From NCBI GenBank assembly GCA_965208685.1, contig CBDBPL010000007.1, positions 2,418,001 to 2,482,000 of the forward strand: a stretch of 64,000 nt of DNA. The letters are read 5' to 3'. Positions 28,292 through 37,780 of the stretch are shown piece after piece (within the stretch, counting starts at the first letter, position 1; each line of letters begins with the position of its first letter). The notes under the pieces were generated by a model that ran no database searches, was not told where the DNA came from, and saw only the letters and a list, made by a program, of their open reading frames with translations. Source of the stretch: JAJEFO01 sp965208685. Lineage in GTDB: Bacteria > Pseudomonadota > Alphaproteobacteria > Rhodobacterales > Rhodobacteraceae. The position numbers were made by a program, and so were the translations under genes.

Positions 28292-31200
28292 CTAGTTCTC
28301 CGCCGGTGGACTGGCACGGAATATCTCACGGAACATCCCGGGCGTCAGGATTGACAAGGGATTGACCAAGACTTTCGGATCGGCCGTCGAGCCGGCAATG
28401 CGATAGTTGAAGCCGAACAGTCCCTCTCCCCTGCGCGAGAATATCGAGCCGATCGCGTTCAGGAAGTAGACAGGTGAAATCACGCCCTCCACGTCCAGTT
28501 CCTTGGTATCCAGCTGATAGATCCCGTTCGCCGAGAGCCCGAGCGACCCGCCGACTGCCGCCGCCTCGCGGATGCGAATTCGGCCCGGTGCCAGGCGAAA
28601 GCTCCCGTCGACCCTGGCGAACTTGATTCCGGGTCCGTCGAGTTGATCCAGCAAACCGACCACGCTGATCGCATCGAGCAGCTCCGCCATTGCCGGCGCC
28701 TTCCTGAGGCGCAGGTCCGTGATCTGGAATTCGCCGTCATATGTCTTGCCACCCGCGCCCGGAACCGGAACCATGGCAAGGTCAAGCGAACCTCCCCTGG
28801 CATTTGGCGTTATGCCCGCATCACGAAGGACCCCAGCAGCATCATCCGACTGTATGCGAATGGCTGTCCCGCCATCCGTCGGCACCAGGCTTCCTGCAAT
28901 CTCCGTGCGCCCGTTCACCCGACTCTCGATTTCGCCGGAGAAACCCCTGGCTTCCCTCTCGACCTGACCAACGAAGGGCGTCAGCACGATGCTGTCCGAC
29001 ATGATCAACCGGTCCAACGTGATGTCGATCAACGCACTCGCCGTCCCGCTGGATCCTCCTTCGTCGCCGAATTCGCTTTCTCGCAGGTCAAGCGTGCCTC
29101 CGGTGATCGCGAGAACCGCGCCGCCGGATCCTGTCGAAAGCTCGGCGGAAACATCCAGCCAGTCGCCGATCCTGACTTCATCGAAGGCCGCACGCCCAGG
29201 ACCTCCATCAGACAGCTCGAACGACCCGGCAAAGGACAGGCCGTCGCCCGAGAAGGAAAGGCGCTCGATTTCCGGCGCATCGCCCAAAGTTGCTTCCGCT
29301 TCAAGCATGGCGACGGCATCCGCCGGCTTGCTCCACTCTATTTCGGGCACCGTCACCGCAATCCCCTTGAGATCAGATGCGAGATCCAGCCGTGCCGGAC
29401 CGGTCAACGGCAACGCAAGGTCGAATTGCGCAATGGCACTTCCGCTGATCGACGTCGGCGGCAAGGGCACGCCAAACGCGGCCGCGGCTTCCGGCGAAAG
29501 GATCACCGTCCCCTTGATGCGGCCGCCGTCAGATGCACTCTCCCCGATGGGCTGACGCCAGCTTGCAGTCAACGGAACGTCATCCAGCGTCGCGGATCCC
29601 ACGACGCCAATCCCGGACTCGTTCGCTGCAAGCACCAGTTCCGGCGAAGAGAAGACCCGGTTCTCCACCAGCAGTTCCGAACGCACGTTCCGGATCCGCG
29701 CGTCAACTTGATACGTGACGTCGTCCTGCCGGAGGCCGTCCTTCAATGGCAGACGCACGACCGCACGCACTTCTGCATCGGCGTGCGCAATGTCCGGAGG
29801 CTGTCGGGCCCGTTCCATGATCCTCAGCGGATGGCCGTTCAGTGCGATCAGGACAGCGGTAAGCGACCCCGTGGCATCAATCTCGATGACGCCTTGCGCC
29901 GGCTTCGTGCGCACGTCGTCGACCCGAAACGCGGAGCCGGCGAGATCAAGCCTGTCGCCGGTTCCGACCGTCAATCCTCCTTGATGCATCGCCAGGACGA
30001 AAGCCTTGTCACGAATTGTGGCCAGGGCCCCTACGCCGTCGAGCGTCGGCATTCCGGACAGGACCTTTGCGGCCCCGTCCTCGACTTCGAAATTCAAGGA
30101 ATACTCGGGCTCCGTGCCCCCGGACGTGTAGCGGACTGCTGCCGACGCGTTGCGGAGCACGCCACCCTGCACCTTGCCTGACAGCCAGCTTCGAGTCTTG
30201 GGCGCCAATGCCTGGGGCCACAGTTCCAGGATACGCCTCGGGCCGACTCTGTCGGTCGTCGCGTCGAACGACGCATGCCAAAGACCGTCACGGACGCGGA
30301 CGCTGCCGCTTGCACGCAGAGGAACGCCCTCGTTGTCCACCACGAGTTGGGCCAGTTCCACTGAGAACGGCTCAAGCCTCAGCCGAACGTCCATCCTGAC
30401 ATCCTCGAACGACAGCGGAGCCTGAAAGACGTCGCCGGAATAGGCAAGCCTCTCGATCCTGAATTGGCCAAGGAACGATCGGGGCCAAATCCCGTCAAGA
30501 TCGCGCAGGTAGACATGGCCGGTGGCGCGGGCGTCGCCGCCCGAACCGGAAAATGATGCCTCCGAAAGCAGGATTCTCTGCCGCTCCGCATCGAACGTGA
30601 AATAGGCGCGTGCGGACTCGAACTCCACTGGCGGAACGTCCCTGGTCGGGCGAAGCGCGCCCCGCGCAATATCCAGCGTCCCTGCGAGCGAGATCAACTC
30701 GCCGTTGGCGCCAAGCTCCGTTCGCACGGACCCCGAAATCGGCGCATCGAGAACGCCCAGCAAGGAAAGGACCGGAGACTGAAGCGCAATGTCAGCCGCC
30801 GGCATGTCCGTGACCTGGGCGCCGAGCGAGACGCGCCCGGTGTCGCGGCTCCTCGAAATCGAAAGCTGCATCTGGGCAAGATCGTCAGTGCCGCTGAAGA
30901 CATCCGAACTCATCGAAACCGTCAGCAAGTCCTCGGCCTGCCGGAGCACGGCCGATGCGTTGGAGGCCTGCCAGATCCGTCCGCTTCGGGCGTCCTCGAG
31001 GGTCAGCACGATTCCCGTCGCCCGCACCTCTTCCAGAGACGTCAACGCCGGGCCACCGATGAACCGATCGACTTCCTCGAGAATTCCGGGAAGCGCTTCC
31101 GCCTCCGATTCCCAGAACTCCTCCTGCGAACGATAGGAGAACCTCCCCTCGCCGTCGCGTCGCACCGTGACCTGCGCGCCGTCCAGGCGCATGCGCGAAA

Positions 31201-31591
31201 CCGCAACGCTTCCACGCAACAAGCGTTCGAGCGACAGGCCCACGCCAAGGCTGTTCAAGTGCGCAAGCGAACTGCCGTCACGTTGCGCCACACGGACGTC
31301 CCGCATCTGGACCATCGGCGATCCATCGCGCCTGATTGAGAGATTCAGGCCACCCAGACTGATCACGACATCCTCGGACAGGGCGTTCACCCTGTCCTCG
31401 ACCATGACGCGCGCGAAATCCGGCAGCGGTAGCGGCCGTCCTGACAGCACCAGCGCCAGCACGACGATCAGGAGAACGGCCGCCGCGAGCGACAGCATCA
31501 CTCCGACACCTGCGCGCAGGCGTCCACCCGTCTTTGCGGCGCTCGGGGTCTCGGGATGCACCTCGTTCCTGCCTGGCTCCGGAGTCTTCAT
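28292..31591 (-). CDS. AsmA/YhdP-like DUF3971 protein
   Basis: This is a 1,099-residue protein with one N-terminal membrane helix (GVGVMLSLAAAVLLIVVLALVLSGRPLPLP, about 28-57) and a very long periplasmic beta-rich region. The N-terminal DFARVMVEDRVNALSEDVVISLGGLNLSIRRDG and the C-terminal AsmA-type segment (ISVVGLLDQLDGPGIKFARVDGSFRLAPGRIRIREAAAVGGSLGLSANGIYQLD, then GEGLFGFNYRIAGSTADPKVLVNPLSILTPG) define the family. Such proteins are thought to be bridge-like channels moving phospholipid between membranes; that role is inferred. ATG 31591 lies only about 10 bases from the end of the deleted IscB element, so the local ribosome-binding region is element-derived. Confidence 0.88.
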   Translation of the reverse strand: MKTPEPGRNEVHPETPSAAKTGGRLRAGVGVMLSLAAAVLLIVVLALVLSGRPLPLPDFARVMVEDRVNALSEDVVISLGGLNLSIRRDGSPMVQMRDVRVAQRDGSSLAHLNSLGVGLSLERLLRGSVAVSRMRLDGAQVTVRRDGEGRFSYRSQEEFWESEAEALPGILEEVDRFIGGPALTSLEEVRATGIVLTLEDARSGRIWQASNASAVLRQAEDLLTVSMSSDVFSGTDDLAQMQLSISRSRDTGRVSLGAQVTDMPAADIALQSPVLSLLGVLDAPISGSVRTELGANGELISLAGTLDIARGALRPTRDVPPVEFESARAYFTFDAERQRILLSEASFSGSGGDARATGHVYLRDLDGIWPRSFLGQFRIERLAYSGDVFQAPLSFEDVRMDVRLRLEPFSVELAQLVVDNEGVPLRASGSVRVRDGLWHASFDATTDRVGPRRILELWPQALAPKTRSWLSGKVQGGVLRNASAAVRYTSGGTEPEYSLNFEVEDGAAKVLSGMPTLDGVGALATIRDKAFVLAMHQGGLTVGTGDRLDLAGSAFRVDDVRTKPAQGVIEIDATGSLTAVLIALNGHPLRIMERARQPPDIAHADAEVRAVVRLPLKDGLRQDDVTYQVDARIRNVRSELLVENRVFSSPELVLAANESGIGVVGSATLDDVPLTASWRQPIGESASDGGRIKGTVILSPEAAAAFGVPLPPTSISGSAIAQFDLALPLTGPARLDLASDLKGIAVTVPEIEWSKPADAVAMLEAEATLGDAPEIERLSFSGDGLSFAGSFELSDGGPGRAAFDEVRIGDWLDVSAELSTGSGGAVLAITGGTLDLRESEFGDEGGSSGTASALIDITLDRLIMSDSIVLTPFVGQVEREARGFSGEIESRVNGRTEIAGSLVPTDGGTAIRIQSDDAAGVLRDAGITPNARGGSLDLAMVPVPGAGGKTYDGEFQITDLRLRKAPAMAELLDAISVVGLLDQLDGPGIKFARVDGSFRLAPGRIRIREAAAVGGSLGLSANGIYQLDTKELDVEGVISPVYFLNAIGSIFSRRGEGLFGFNYRIAGSTADPKVLVNPLSILTPGMFREIFRASPPAEN

Positions 31592-31600
31592 CTGTCCGCC

Positions 31601-32030
31601 CCGCAGGAAACCCCATCCTTCAGGAAGGGGAGGAATGCAGGGTCTCGTGTTCCGTGCATCGTCGCTGTCTCCCTCTTCGGGAGCGTCCTCGCCCGCGCCT
31701 GATGGCACGGCATCATCGCGTCGCCCCGCCTGACGAGGACGGAGGCGCGGCTTGCGCCCCCGGAGTCGCGCGAGCTTGTTCGGCGACGCCGGCCGGGGCC
31801 GGACGCCCCTCGCTCAGCCAGACCACCCGCATTCCGGTTCGCCCCGTTTCGTGCCTGACCCGGCGTGTCAGCGGGCGAACCTTCGAGAGCCTGGAACCGA
31901 GGAAGCATCCCAGTGTCGGTCCTTGACGCTTGGTTCACGGCAGATCGGATGGAAGTCTCCTTTCTCGTGCCGGTCAGCATGGGCCCTTGGGGCTCCGCCC
32001 CCCGAACCTGTCCCGTCAGGCAGGGGTCGC
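31601..32030 (-). mobile_element. IscB-type element, copy B, nuclease gene deleted
   Basis: On the minus strand this 430-base unit starts GCGACCCCTG (32030 downwards) and ends TTTCCTGCGG (31601), like copy A. It keeps the whole omega-RNA region, then the codons for SRASVLVRRGDAMMPCHQARARTLPK (the PLMP motif). It then jumps straight to the element's right end (RETATMHGTRDPAFLPFLKDGVSCG). Deleting copy A between GAAGG at 15318-15322 and GAAGG at 16521-16525 would leave about 433 bases and the sequence GAAGAAGGAGAC; copy B has GAAGAGGGAGAC. It is thus an internal-deletion form of a related element, diverged from copy A. It could move only with proteins supplied in trans. Confidence 0.8.
31747..32030 (-). 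ncRNA. Omega-RNA-like region of copy B
   Basis: This region matches the copy A omega-RNA throughout. The core GACACGCCGGGTCAGGCACG followed by AAACGGGGCGAA is identical. The first stem changes CCTC/GAGG to CCTG/CAGG. The second changes GGAAC/GTTCC to GGGGC/GCCCC. The long stem changes CCCGGGA/TCCCGGG to CTGGGA/TTCCAG. All of these keep pairing, apart from a G-T wobble in the last. The predicted guide is the 16 bases just before it (32046 down to 32031). Whether it is transcribed is unknown. Confidence 0.6.
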
Positions 32031-32653
32031 TTACGATGGTAACGGTTCCACATTGCGTGCGGCAGAGCCTAGCAGCAACTGCAAGGAACCGAAAAGCAAC
32101 ATCAGCGGTTGTCAATCCTGGTACATGCTGCCTGACCGCCGTTCAGGACGCACCGCGAGGCCTGGCGGTGTGTTCCGTGCCCCGGCAGCCCGACCGACAA
32201 AGGCACATGTGTGTCGCGAAGGCGGACCGCCGGTCGTCCCGCAGGACCAGGCGCTCGGCGACAGCCTGGTCTTCCTTGAACGCGACGGGCGGAGCCGCAC
32301 CACCGCAAGGTTGCGGACGCGTACATCTTGGCAAGGGCAGCGCAGGTCGCGCTCAGCGACAGGTTCGTCGGCTTCGACTGCGCCTTTTGCGCCGCGCTGA
32401 CCGAAAATGGGCGCCGCAAGCCGCTCGCACGACGCTGCCTCGACTTCCTCGCGGACGGGACCGCCAATGCGACACACGCCTGAGCGCCGGTCCGAATTCA
32501 CGGCACGCCGATCCTGAGCGCACGCCGCTTCCCGTGTCTCAACCGCCGACTTTCGGCAAGTTTCCGCCCAAATTGACCAGTCGCAGGTCCCGTAAGGTAA
32601 TCGCCGTCAAACGAGCACGGTGCAGACCTTGACACGACGCGTGCCGGTAAGGG
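32031..32653. other. Intergenic region with a possible broken ORF
   Basis: About 620 bases lie between copy B and the M23 peptidase gene. One plus-strand frame near 32300-32484 reads KVADAYILARAAQVALSDR, then FVGFDCAFCAALTENGRRKP and LARRCLDFLADGTANATHA before a stop. It looks protein-like, but upstream it continues sensibly only after a frame change (QALGDSLVFLERDG). I do not recognise the family. It may be the tail of a decayed gene or chance. Confidence 0.3.
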
Positions 32654-32698
32654 ATGAATTCTCGACCCCTTTTCCTGAGGAAGGAGGGACGACTCCAC

Positions 32699-34018
32699 GT
32701 GAATCTGTTTGGCAAGACATTCAGGTCAACGCTCGCGCGCGTCTTTCCAGAGAGAACGCTCTTCCTGCGATCGGATGGCGAAACCAGGTTCATTCGGCTC
32801 ACACCCTTCGTCCAAGCCGCCGGAATTTCCGGCTGCGCGCTGGTCCTCTGCTGGACAATCGTGTCGTCTGCCATGGTGGTGATGCACGGATTCGGTTCTG
32901 GCACTCTCTACGAACAGGCCCTCCGGGATCAGGCCGTTTATGAATCGCGCCTCAACAAGCTGGCGACCGAACGCAATGCGCGCGCAAGGGAGGCGGCCGA
33001 CGCCTACGTACGCCTTGCCGACGCATTGGAAGAGATATCGACGATCCAGTCCCAGCTTCTCCGTTCCGAAGATCGCCGCCGCGAGTTGGAGACAGGCGTC
33101 GACGTGATGGCCGGCACGCTGCGCAAGTCAATGAAGGAGCGTGACGATGCGCGCTCGCAATCCGCGGCCTTGCTTGCCAAGCTCAACGAGAACGCCAAGG
33201 GGCTTGCCGTCGAGACAACAGAGGAAGAGCTTGCCGCAACACTTGGATTCCTGACCGCGGCGCTGACCGGCGTCGCGCAGGAAAGGGACGAACTGCAAGA
33301 GACCGCTGACGCGGCGAAGGATCGCCTGGACGAGATCGCGTACGAGAAGAGGCTCGAGGTCGAACGAAACGAACGGGTTTTCCGCCAGATCGAAGATGCC
33401 ATTGAGACCTCGCTGGCGCCGATCAAGGACATGTTCGCTGCCGTCGGCCTGCCCACCGACAGCATTATCGAGCAAGTGCGCCGGCGATACTCCGGCCAAG
33501 GTGGCCTGCTGTCGCCGGTGGTCTTTTCGACTTCCGGCGAAACCGAGGAAGATCCCCAGCTGCTCCGGGCCAATGAAGTCCTGGAACAGCTTCGTGAAGC
33601 CGAACTCTTCAGGGTCGCCGTGCAGGGCATGCCCTTCGGCTATCCGATTCGAGGCGTACATCGTTCGACCAGCGGCTTCGGAATGCGTTGGGGGAAGATG
33701 CACCGGGGCCATGACTGGGCGGGACCGACCGGAACCCCGATCCTTGCAACCGGAGACGGCGTCGTGACCTTTGCGAGACGGGATGCAGGATATGGAAAGA
33801 TGGTCAAGATCAAGCACGACTTCGGCTTCGAGACCCGATATGCACATCTTTCGCGATTCCGGGTGAAAGAAGGGCAAAGAGTCTCGCGCGGAGAGAGAAT
33901 CGGTGATATGGGGAACACCGGAAACTCGACGGGGACCCATCTGCACTACGAAATCCGCACACATGGGAAAGCGATCAACCCACTGATTTACATCAAGGCA
34001 GCGAGAGATGTTTTCTAA
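32699..34018 (+). CDS. M23-family murein peptidase with coiled-coil
   Basis: The 439-residue inner-membrane-anchored peptidase faces the periplasm. After a short cytoplasmic start (NLFGKTFRSTLARVFPERTLFLRSDGETRFIRL), a membrane helix is at about 41-64. A long coiled-coil follows (about 80-250, rich in Glu, Arg, Ala), then a LytM/M23 domain (about 315-430). The zinc motifs are intact: HRGHD (H335, D339) and HLH (H414, H416), in SGFGMRWGKMHRGHDWAG and GNSTGTHLHYEIR. I chose GTG 32699, with AAGGAGGG 10 bases upstream; an ATG at 32654 has no good ribosome site. It overlaps the bactofilin gene by 11 bases, a conserved pair linked to cell-wall shaping. Confidence 0.92.
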   Translation: MNLFGKTFRSTLARVFPERTLFLRSDGETRFIRLTPFVQAAGISGCALVLCWTIVSSAMVVMHGFGSGTLYEQALRDQAVYESRLNKLATERNARAREAADAYVRLADALEEISTIQSQLLRSEDRRRELETGVDVMAGTLRKSMKERDDARSQSAALLAKLNENAKGLAVETTEEELAATLGFLTAALTGVAQERDELQETADAAKDRLDEIAYEKRLEVERNERVFRQIEDAIETSLAPIKDMFAAVGLPTDSIIEQVRRRYSGQGGLLSPVVFSTSGETEEDPQLLRANEVLEQLREAELFRVAVQGMPFGYPIRGVHRSTSGFGMRWGKMHRGHDWAGPTGTPILATGDGVVTFARRDAGYGKMVKIKHDFGFETRYAHLSRFRVKEGQRVSRGERIGDMGNTGNSTGTHLHYEIRTHGKAINPLIYIKAARDVF

Positions 34019-34553
34019 GAGCAAGACAAACGAACCCGACGCAAAACCGAATTCCGGCGAGACCTTCAAGGCCAAGGCTGGCGAAGACGTTCCGACCGTA
34101 AGCGAGGTGCCTGCGCGAGCCACGAAGGCCAAGCCGCCACCCTCGGTGCTGGCATCCGACCTCAAGGTCATCGGCAACATCAAGACATCCGGCGACATCA
34201 ACATCGAAGGCGAGGTGGAGGGCAACATTCACGCTCATCTCCTCACCGTCGGGGAAAGCGCGACCATCAAGGGCGAATGCAACGCGGACGATGTGGTCGT
34301 GCATGGACGTGTCATCGGCAAGGTGCGAGGGCTCAAGGTGCGTCTCACATCCAACGCGCGCGTCGAGGGCGACATCATCCACAAGACGATTGCAATCGAA
34401 TCCGGCGCACATTTTGACGGATCGGTTCAGCGGCAGAAGGATCCACCCAGCGTCAAGCCTGGCAACAATGCGCCCAAGGCTCCTGGATCGCCGCCGCCCG
34501 GGACTCAAGCGCAGCCCGGAACCCAAGCGCAGCCCGCATCGATCAAGACCTGA
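34008..34553 (+). CDS. Bactofilin (polymer-forming cytoskeletal protein)
   Basis: The 181-residue protein has the bactofilin beta-helix at about 45-145: VLASDLKVIGNIKTSGDINIEGEVEGNIHAHLLTVGESATIKGECNADDVVVHGRVIGKVRG, continuing NARVEGDIIHKTIAIESGAHFDGSV. The N-terminal 45 residues are charged and disordered. The C-terminus is a Pro/Gln tail with a tandem PGTQAQ repeat. Bactofilins polymerise at the inner membrane and often work with the M23 peptidase encoded next to them; here the two genes overlap. A terminator-like hairpin follows the stop. Confidence 0.93.
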   Translation: MFSKSKTNEPDAKPNSGETFKAKAGEDVPTVSEVPARATKAKPPPSVLASDLKVIGNIKTSGDINIEGEVEGNIHAHLLTVGESATIKGECNADDVVVHGRVIGKVRGLKVRLTSNARVEGDIIHKTIAIESGAHFDGSVQRQKDPPSVKPGNNAPKAPGSPPPGTQAQPGTQAQPASIKT

Positions 34554-34567
34554 ATCCCATGCAATTG

Positions 34568-34602
34568 AACCAGGGGGTCGTGACAGCGGCACCCTGGTTT
34601 TT
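34568..34602 (+). terminator. Intrinsic terminator after bactofilin gene
   Basis: AACCAGGG (34568-34575) pairs with CCCTGGTT (34592-34599), followed by T's to 34602. The loop is 16 bases, longer than usual. It lies 15 bases after the bactofilin stop and would separate M23-bactofilin from glnE. Confidence 0.65.
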
Positions 34603-34751
34603 CATGCGCAGCCGCCACAGCCAGCCTTTGAGTCAGGCAGTTCCCGGACCCGCCCCGGAGGCATCCCGCTTCCGCGCGGCCATGCCTGGAACTTGTCAAT
34701 CGTGAACAGGGCAAGCAGTGTAGCGGCAGCGTTCGAAGAAAGGCATTCGAC

Positions 34752-37742
34752 ATGCCGCGTCAGGATTCGACGATCATCGACTCAACCGACGAAGTCTCCC
34801 TTGCAGGAATCTGCAGGCCGATAAGGTCCGTGTCGGAGGAAATCGCGGGGGAGGTTCTGAGCGATCTTCGCGAAGCCGGATCCGACCATCCCGAGCTGAT
34901 CGCGTTCCTGAACAGGGAATCGCGGAACCGGGATCTCCTTTTGGCCTCGATTGCACTTTCGCCGCATCTTCGCAGCATCGCGACCACTCACCCGGAATGC
35001 ATCCTGCCAACATTTTTCGAAGCGCCGGACGAGTTGCTTGATCGTTTGGTCGAGGATGCAAGGGAGGCATGGCGATCCCACCCTTCCGAAGCGGATCTCA
35101 TGCGGCGCCTGCGCGAACTCAAGCGCCAGCTTGCCTTCTCGCTGGCGCTCTACGACCTCAGGCGGATCCTCGAGACACGACGGGTCACCTCGTGGCTCAG
35201 CGCCTTCGCACGAGCCGCCACATCGTCGGCGGTCAATCACGTGCTGAAGGCCGCGCACAATTCCGGCAAACTGGTCCTGAACGACGAAGAGGAGCCAAGC
35301 AGGTCGTCTGGGCTTGCCGTCATCGGCATGGGCAAGCTCGGTTCGGGCGAGCTGAACTATTCCTCCGACATCGATCTCGTCGTGATCTACCACCTGAAGG
35401 AGGGAATCGTGGCGGATGAAGGAGAGGCCACGCGCATCTTCTCCCGCATGATCCGCCGTCTCATCAAGATCCTGCAGGAACGCACGGGCGACGGATACGT
35501 CTTCCGGACCGACCTGCGCCTGCGACCGGACCCCGGCTCCACGGCGCTTGCCCTGCCCTACGAGATCGCGATGCGCTACTATGAGGACAGAGGCCAGACC
35601 TGGGAGCGCGCTGCCTACATCAAGGCGGGCGTCGTGGCGGGCGACCTGCAGACCGGCAGCGCCTTTTGCCGGGAAATGACACCGTTCATTTTCCGAAAGT
35701 ACCTCGACTACGTTGCCATCGCGGACATCCATTCGATCAAGCGGCAGATCCATGCGCACAAGGGATTCGGCGAAATCACCGTACTTGGTCACAACGTCAA
35801 GCTCGGACGCGGCGGCATTCGGGAAATCGAGTTCTTCGCCCAGACACAGCAACTGATTGCAGGCGGACGCATGCCGGCGCTTCGCACGCGTCCCACAGAG
35901 AGGACGCTCGCGGCGCTGGCCGAAGAAGGATGGATCGACCGCAAGACCGAGATCCTGCTCCGGGACGCCTACTGGTTCCTGCGCGATGTCGAGCACCGAA
36001 TTCAGATGCGCCGCGACGAACAGACGCACTTGCTGCCCGACAACGAGGAAGAGCTCGGCGAACTCGCCCTGATGATGGGATTTGAAAACGCCGAAGCCTT
36101 TGCCGACACGTTCCGGGAAACGCTGGAACTGGTCGAGAGCCACTATGACCGTCTCTTCGAACAGGACAAGGAACACCCCGTCGAGGAAGGCAGTTTTGTC
36201 TTCGCCGGCGACGACGACGATCCGGACACTCTTGAAACGCTTGACAGGATGGGGTTCAAGCGCCCGTCCGAAGTCTCGTCAATCGTCCGATCGTGGCAGT
36301 CCGGGCGCTATCGTGCAACCCAGACCGATGCGGCGCGCCATCGCCTTCTCGACCTCATGCCCCGGCTGTTGCAGACATTTGCCGATACCGGGCAGCCTGA
36401 CGAGACGCTCGTCAAGTTTGACACTTTTCTTTCGGGATTGCCGGCCGGCATTCAGCTGTTCTCCGTCCTCGGCAGCAATTCCGGCCTGATGTCGCTGCTC
36501 GTGAACATTCTTGGAGCGGCCCCGAAACTCGCTTCGGTCATAGGCCGCAAGCCGAACATTTTCGACGGCATGCTGGACCCGGCCTTGCTGTCGGAGCTGC
36601 CGGTGCGTCGCGTGCTGTCAGACCGCCTTGACGCCTTCCTCAGCGGAGAGTTCGCCCACGAGGAAATTCTCAACCGCCTGCGCATCTTCGCCGCCGAGCA
36701 GAAATTCCTCGTCGGCGTGCGGCTCCTGACCGGAGCGATCAACGGCGAGCGTGCGGCCTGGGCATTTACGGACATTGCCGATCTGACGATGCAGGCCGCG
36801 CTCGCAGCAGTCACGCGGGAAATGGAGGCCGCGCATGGCCGCGTCGCTGGCGGCAAGGTGACGATCGTCGGCCTCGGAAAACTTGGCAGCCTTGAGATGA
36901 CGGCAGATTCCGACGTCGACATCATCCTGCTCTACACGCACGACCCTGACTGCTCGGAATCCGATGGCGACAATCCGATCGACCCGGTTCGCTACTACAC
37001 TCGGCTGACGCGACGCCTGATCGCCGCTCTTTCCGCCCCAACCGCAGAGGGCGTGCTCTACGAGGTTGACATGCGCCTTCGGCCCTCCGGCAACAAGGGC
37101 CCGGTCGCTACCAACATCAAGGCCTTCAGCAGATACCAGCGCGAGGAAGCTTGGACCTGGGAACACATGGCGCTGACGCGCGCACGCGTCGTCGCCGGCG
37201 ACCAAACGCTTGCCCTTGACGTCTGGGAAGTGCTTGACGACGTTCTCTTCACCGCTCGAGACGTGAAGAAGTCCGCCAAGAACATGTCTGAGATGCGGCA
37301 GCGCATCGCGGACGAGAAGCCTCCCGCGAATGTCTGGGACCTGAAGCTCGTCCCGGGCGGCCTGATCGACATCGAGTTCATTGCGCAGTTCCTGCGGCTG
37401 CATGCCGGGCATGTCCTTGACGACGTCCCGGCGCCAGGGGCCGAAACGCGGTCGACGCTTGAAGCGCTTGGACCTGTGATGATCGGCGCGAACGAGACGG
37501 CGACACTCGTCGCTGCGCTGCATCTCTATACCCAGATCCAGCAAGTCATCCGCCTTTGCCTTGAGGAACGGTTCGATCCGGAAACCGCACCCCGCGCGTT
37601 CCGGGAGCTGATGCTCGGATGTGTCGACTTTCCGGACTTCGACACGCTTGTGGCTCATCTGAAGGTCACCGCGCAGGCGGTGAGAGAAGTGTTCACGCGC
37701 ACGATCGTGGAAGGAAAGCTGCGCGTCGAAACGGATGGGTGA
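34752..37742 (+). CDS. glnE: Glutamine synthetase adenylyltransferase/deadenylase
   Basis: GlnE adenylylates glutamine synthetase to lower its activity when nitrogen is ample and removes the AMP when nitrogen is scarce, under PII control. The 996-residue protein has both nucleotidyltransferase halves: GMGKLGSGELNYSSDIDLVVIY (about 196-217, deadenylase side) and GLGKLGSLEMTADSDVDIILLY (about 704-725, adenylylase side), each with the DxD metal site. Linker helices end with LVPGGLIDIEFIAQFLRLHAG. The start is ATG 34752. It is convergent with the TRAP operon. An ammonium transporter also occurs at 61.5 kb, but the two are far apart. Confidence 0.96.
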   Translation: MPRQDSTIIDSTDEVSLAGICRPIRSVSEEIAGEVLSDLREAGSDHPELIAFLNRESRNRDLLLASIALSPHLRSIATTHPECILPTFFEAPDELLDRLVEDAREAWRSHPSEADLMRRLRELKRQLAFSLALYDLRRILETRRVTSWLSAFARAATSSAVNHVLKAAHNSGKLVLNDEEEPSRSSGLAVIGMGKLGSGELNYSSDIDLVVIYHLKEGIVADEGEATRIFSRMIRRLIKILQERTGDGYVFRTDLRLRPDPGSTALALPYEIAMRYYEDRGQTWERAAYIKAGVVAGDLQTGSAFCREMTPFIFRKYLDYVAIADIHSIKRQIHAHKGFGEITVLGHNVKLGRGGIREIEFFAQTQQLIAGGRMPALRTRPTERTLAALAEEGWIDRKTEILLRDAYWFLRDVEHRIQMRRDEQTHLLPDNEEELGELALMMGFENAEAFADTFRETLELVESHYDRLFEQDKEHPVEEGSFVFAGDDDDPDTLETLDRMGFKRPSEVSSIVRSWQSGRYRATQTDAARHRLLDLMPRLLQTFADTGQPDETLVKFDTFLSGLPAGIQLFSVLGSNSGLMSLLVNILGAAPKLASVIGRKPNIFDGMLDPALLSELPVRRVLSDRLDAFLSGEFAHEEILNRLRIFAAEQKFLVGVRLLTGAINGERAAWAFTDIADLTMQAALAAVTREMEAAHGRVAGGKVTIVGLGKLGSLEMTADSDVDIILLYTHDPDCSESDGDNPIDPVRYYTRLTRRLIAALSAPTAEGVLYEVDMRLRPSGNKGPVATNIKAFSRYQREEAWTWEHMALTRARVVAGDQTLALDVWEVLDDVLFTARDVKKSAKNMSEMRQRIADEKPPANVWDLKLVPGGLIDIEFIAQFLRLHAGHVLDDVPAPGAETRSTLEALGPVMIGANETATLVAALHLYTQIQQVIRLCLEERFDPETAPRAFRELMLGCVDFPDFDTLVAHLKVTAQAVREVFTRTIVEGKLRVETDG

Positions 37743-37780
37743 CGCCCGATTCCCGGACGGCCGAATGTTCGGAAGCGCCG

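Noticed and set aside
34500..34550. Tandem PGTQAQ repeat at the bactofilin C-terminus as a separate repeat element
   Set aside because: Only two copies inside the coding sequence; a low-complexity tail, not a DNA repeat family.
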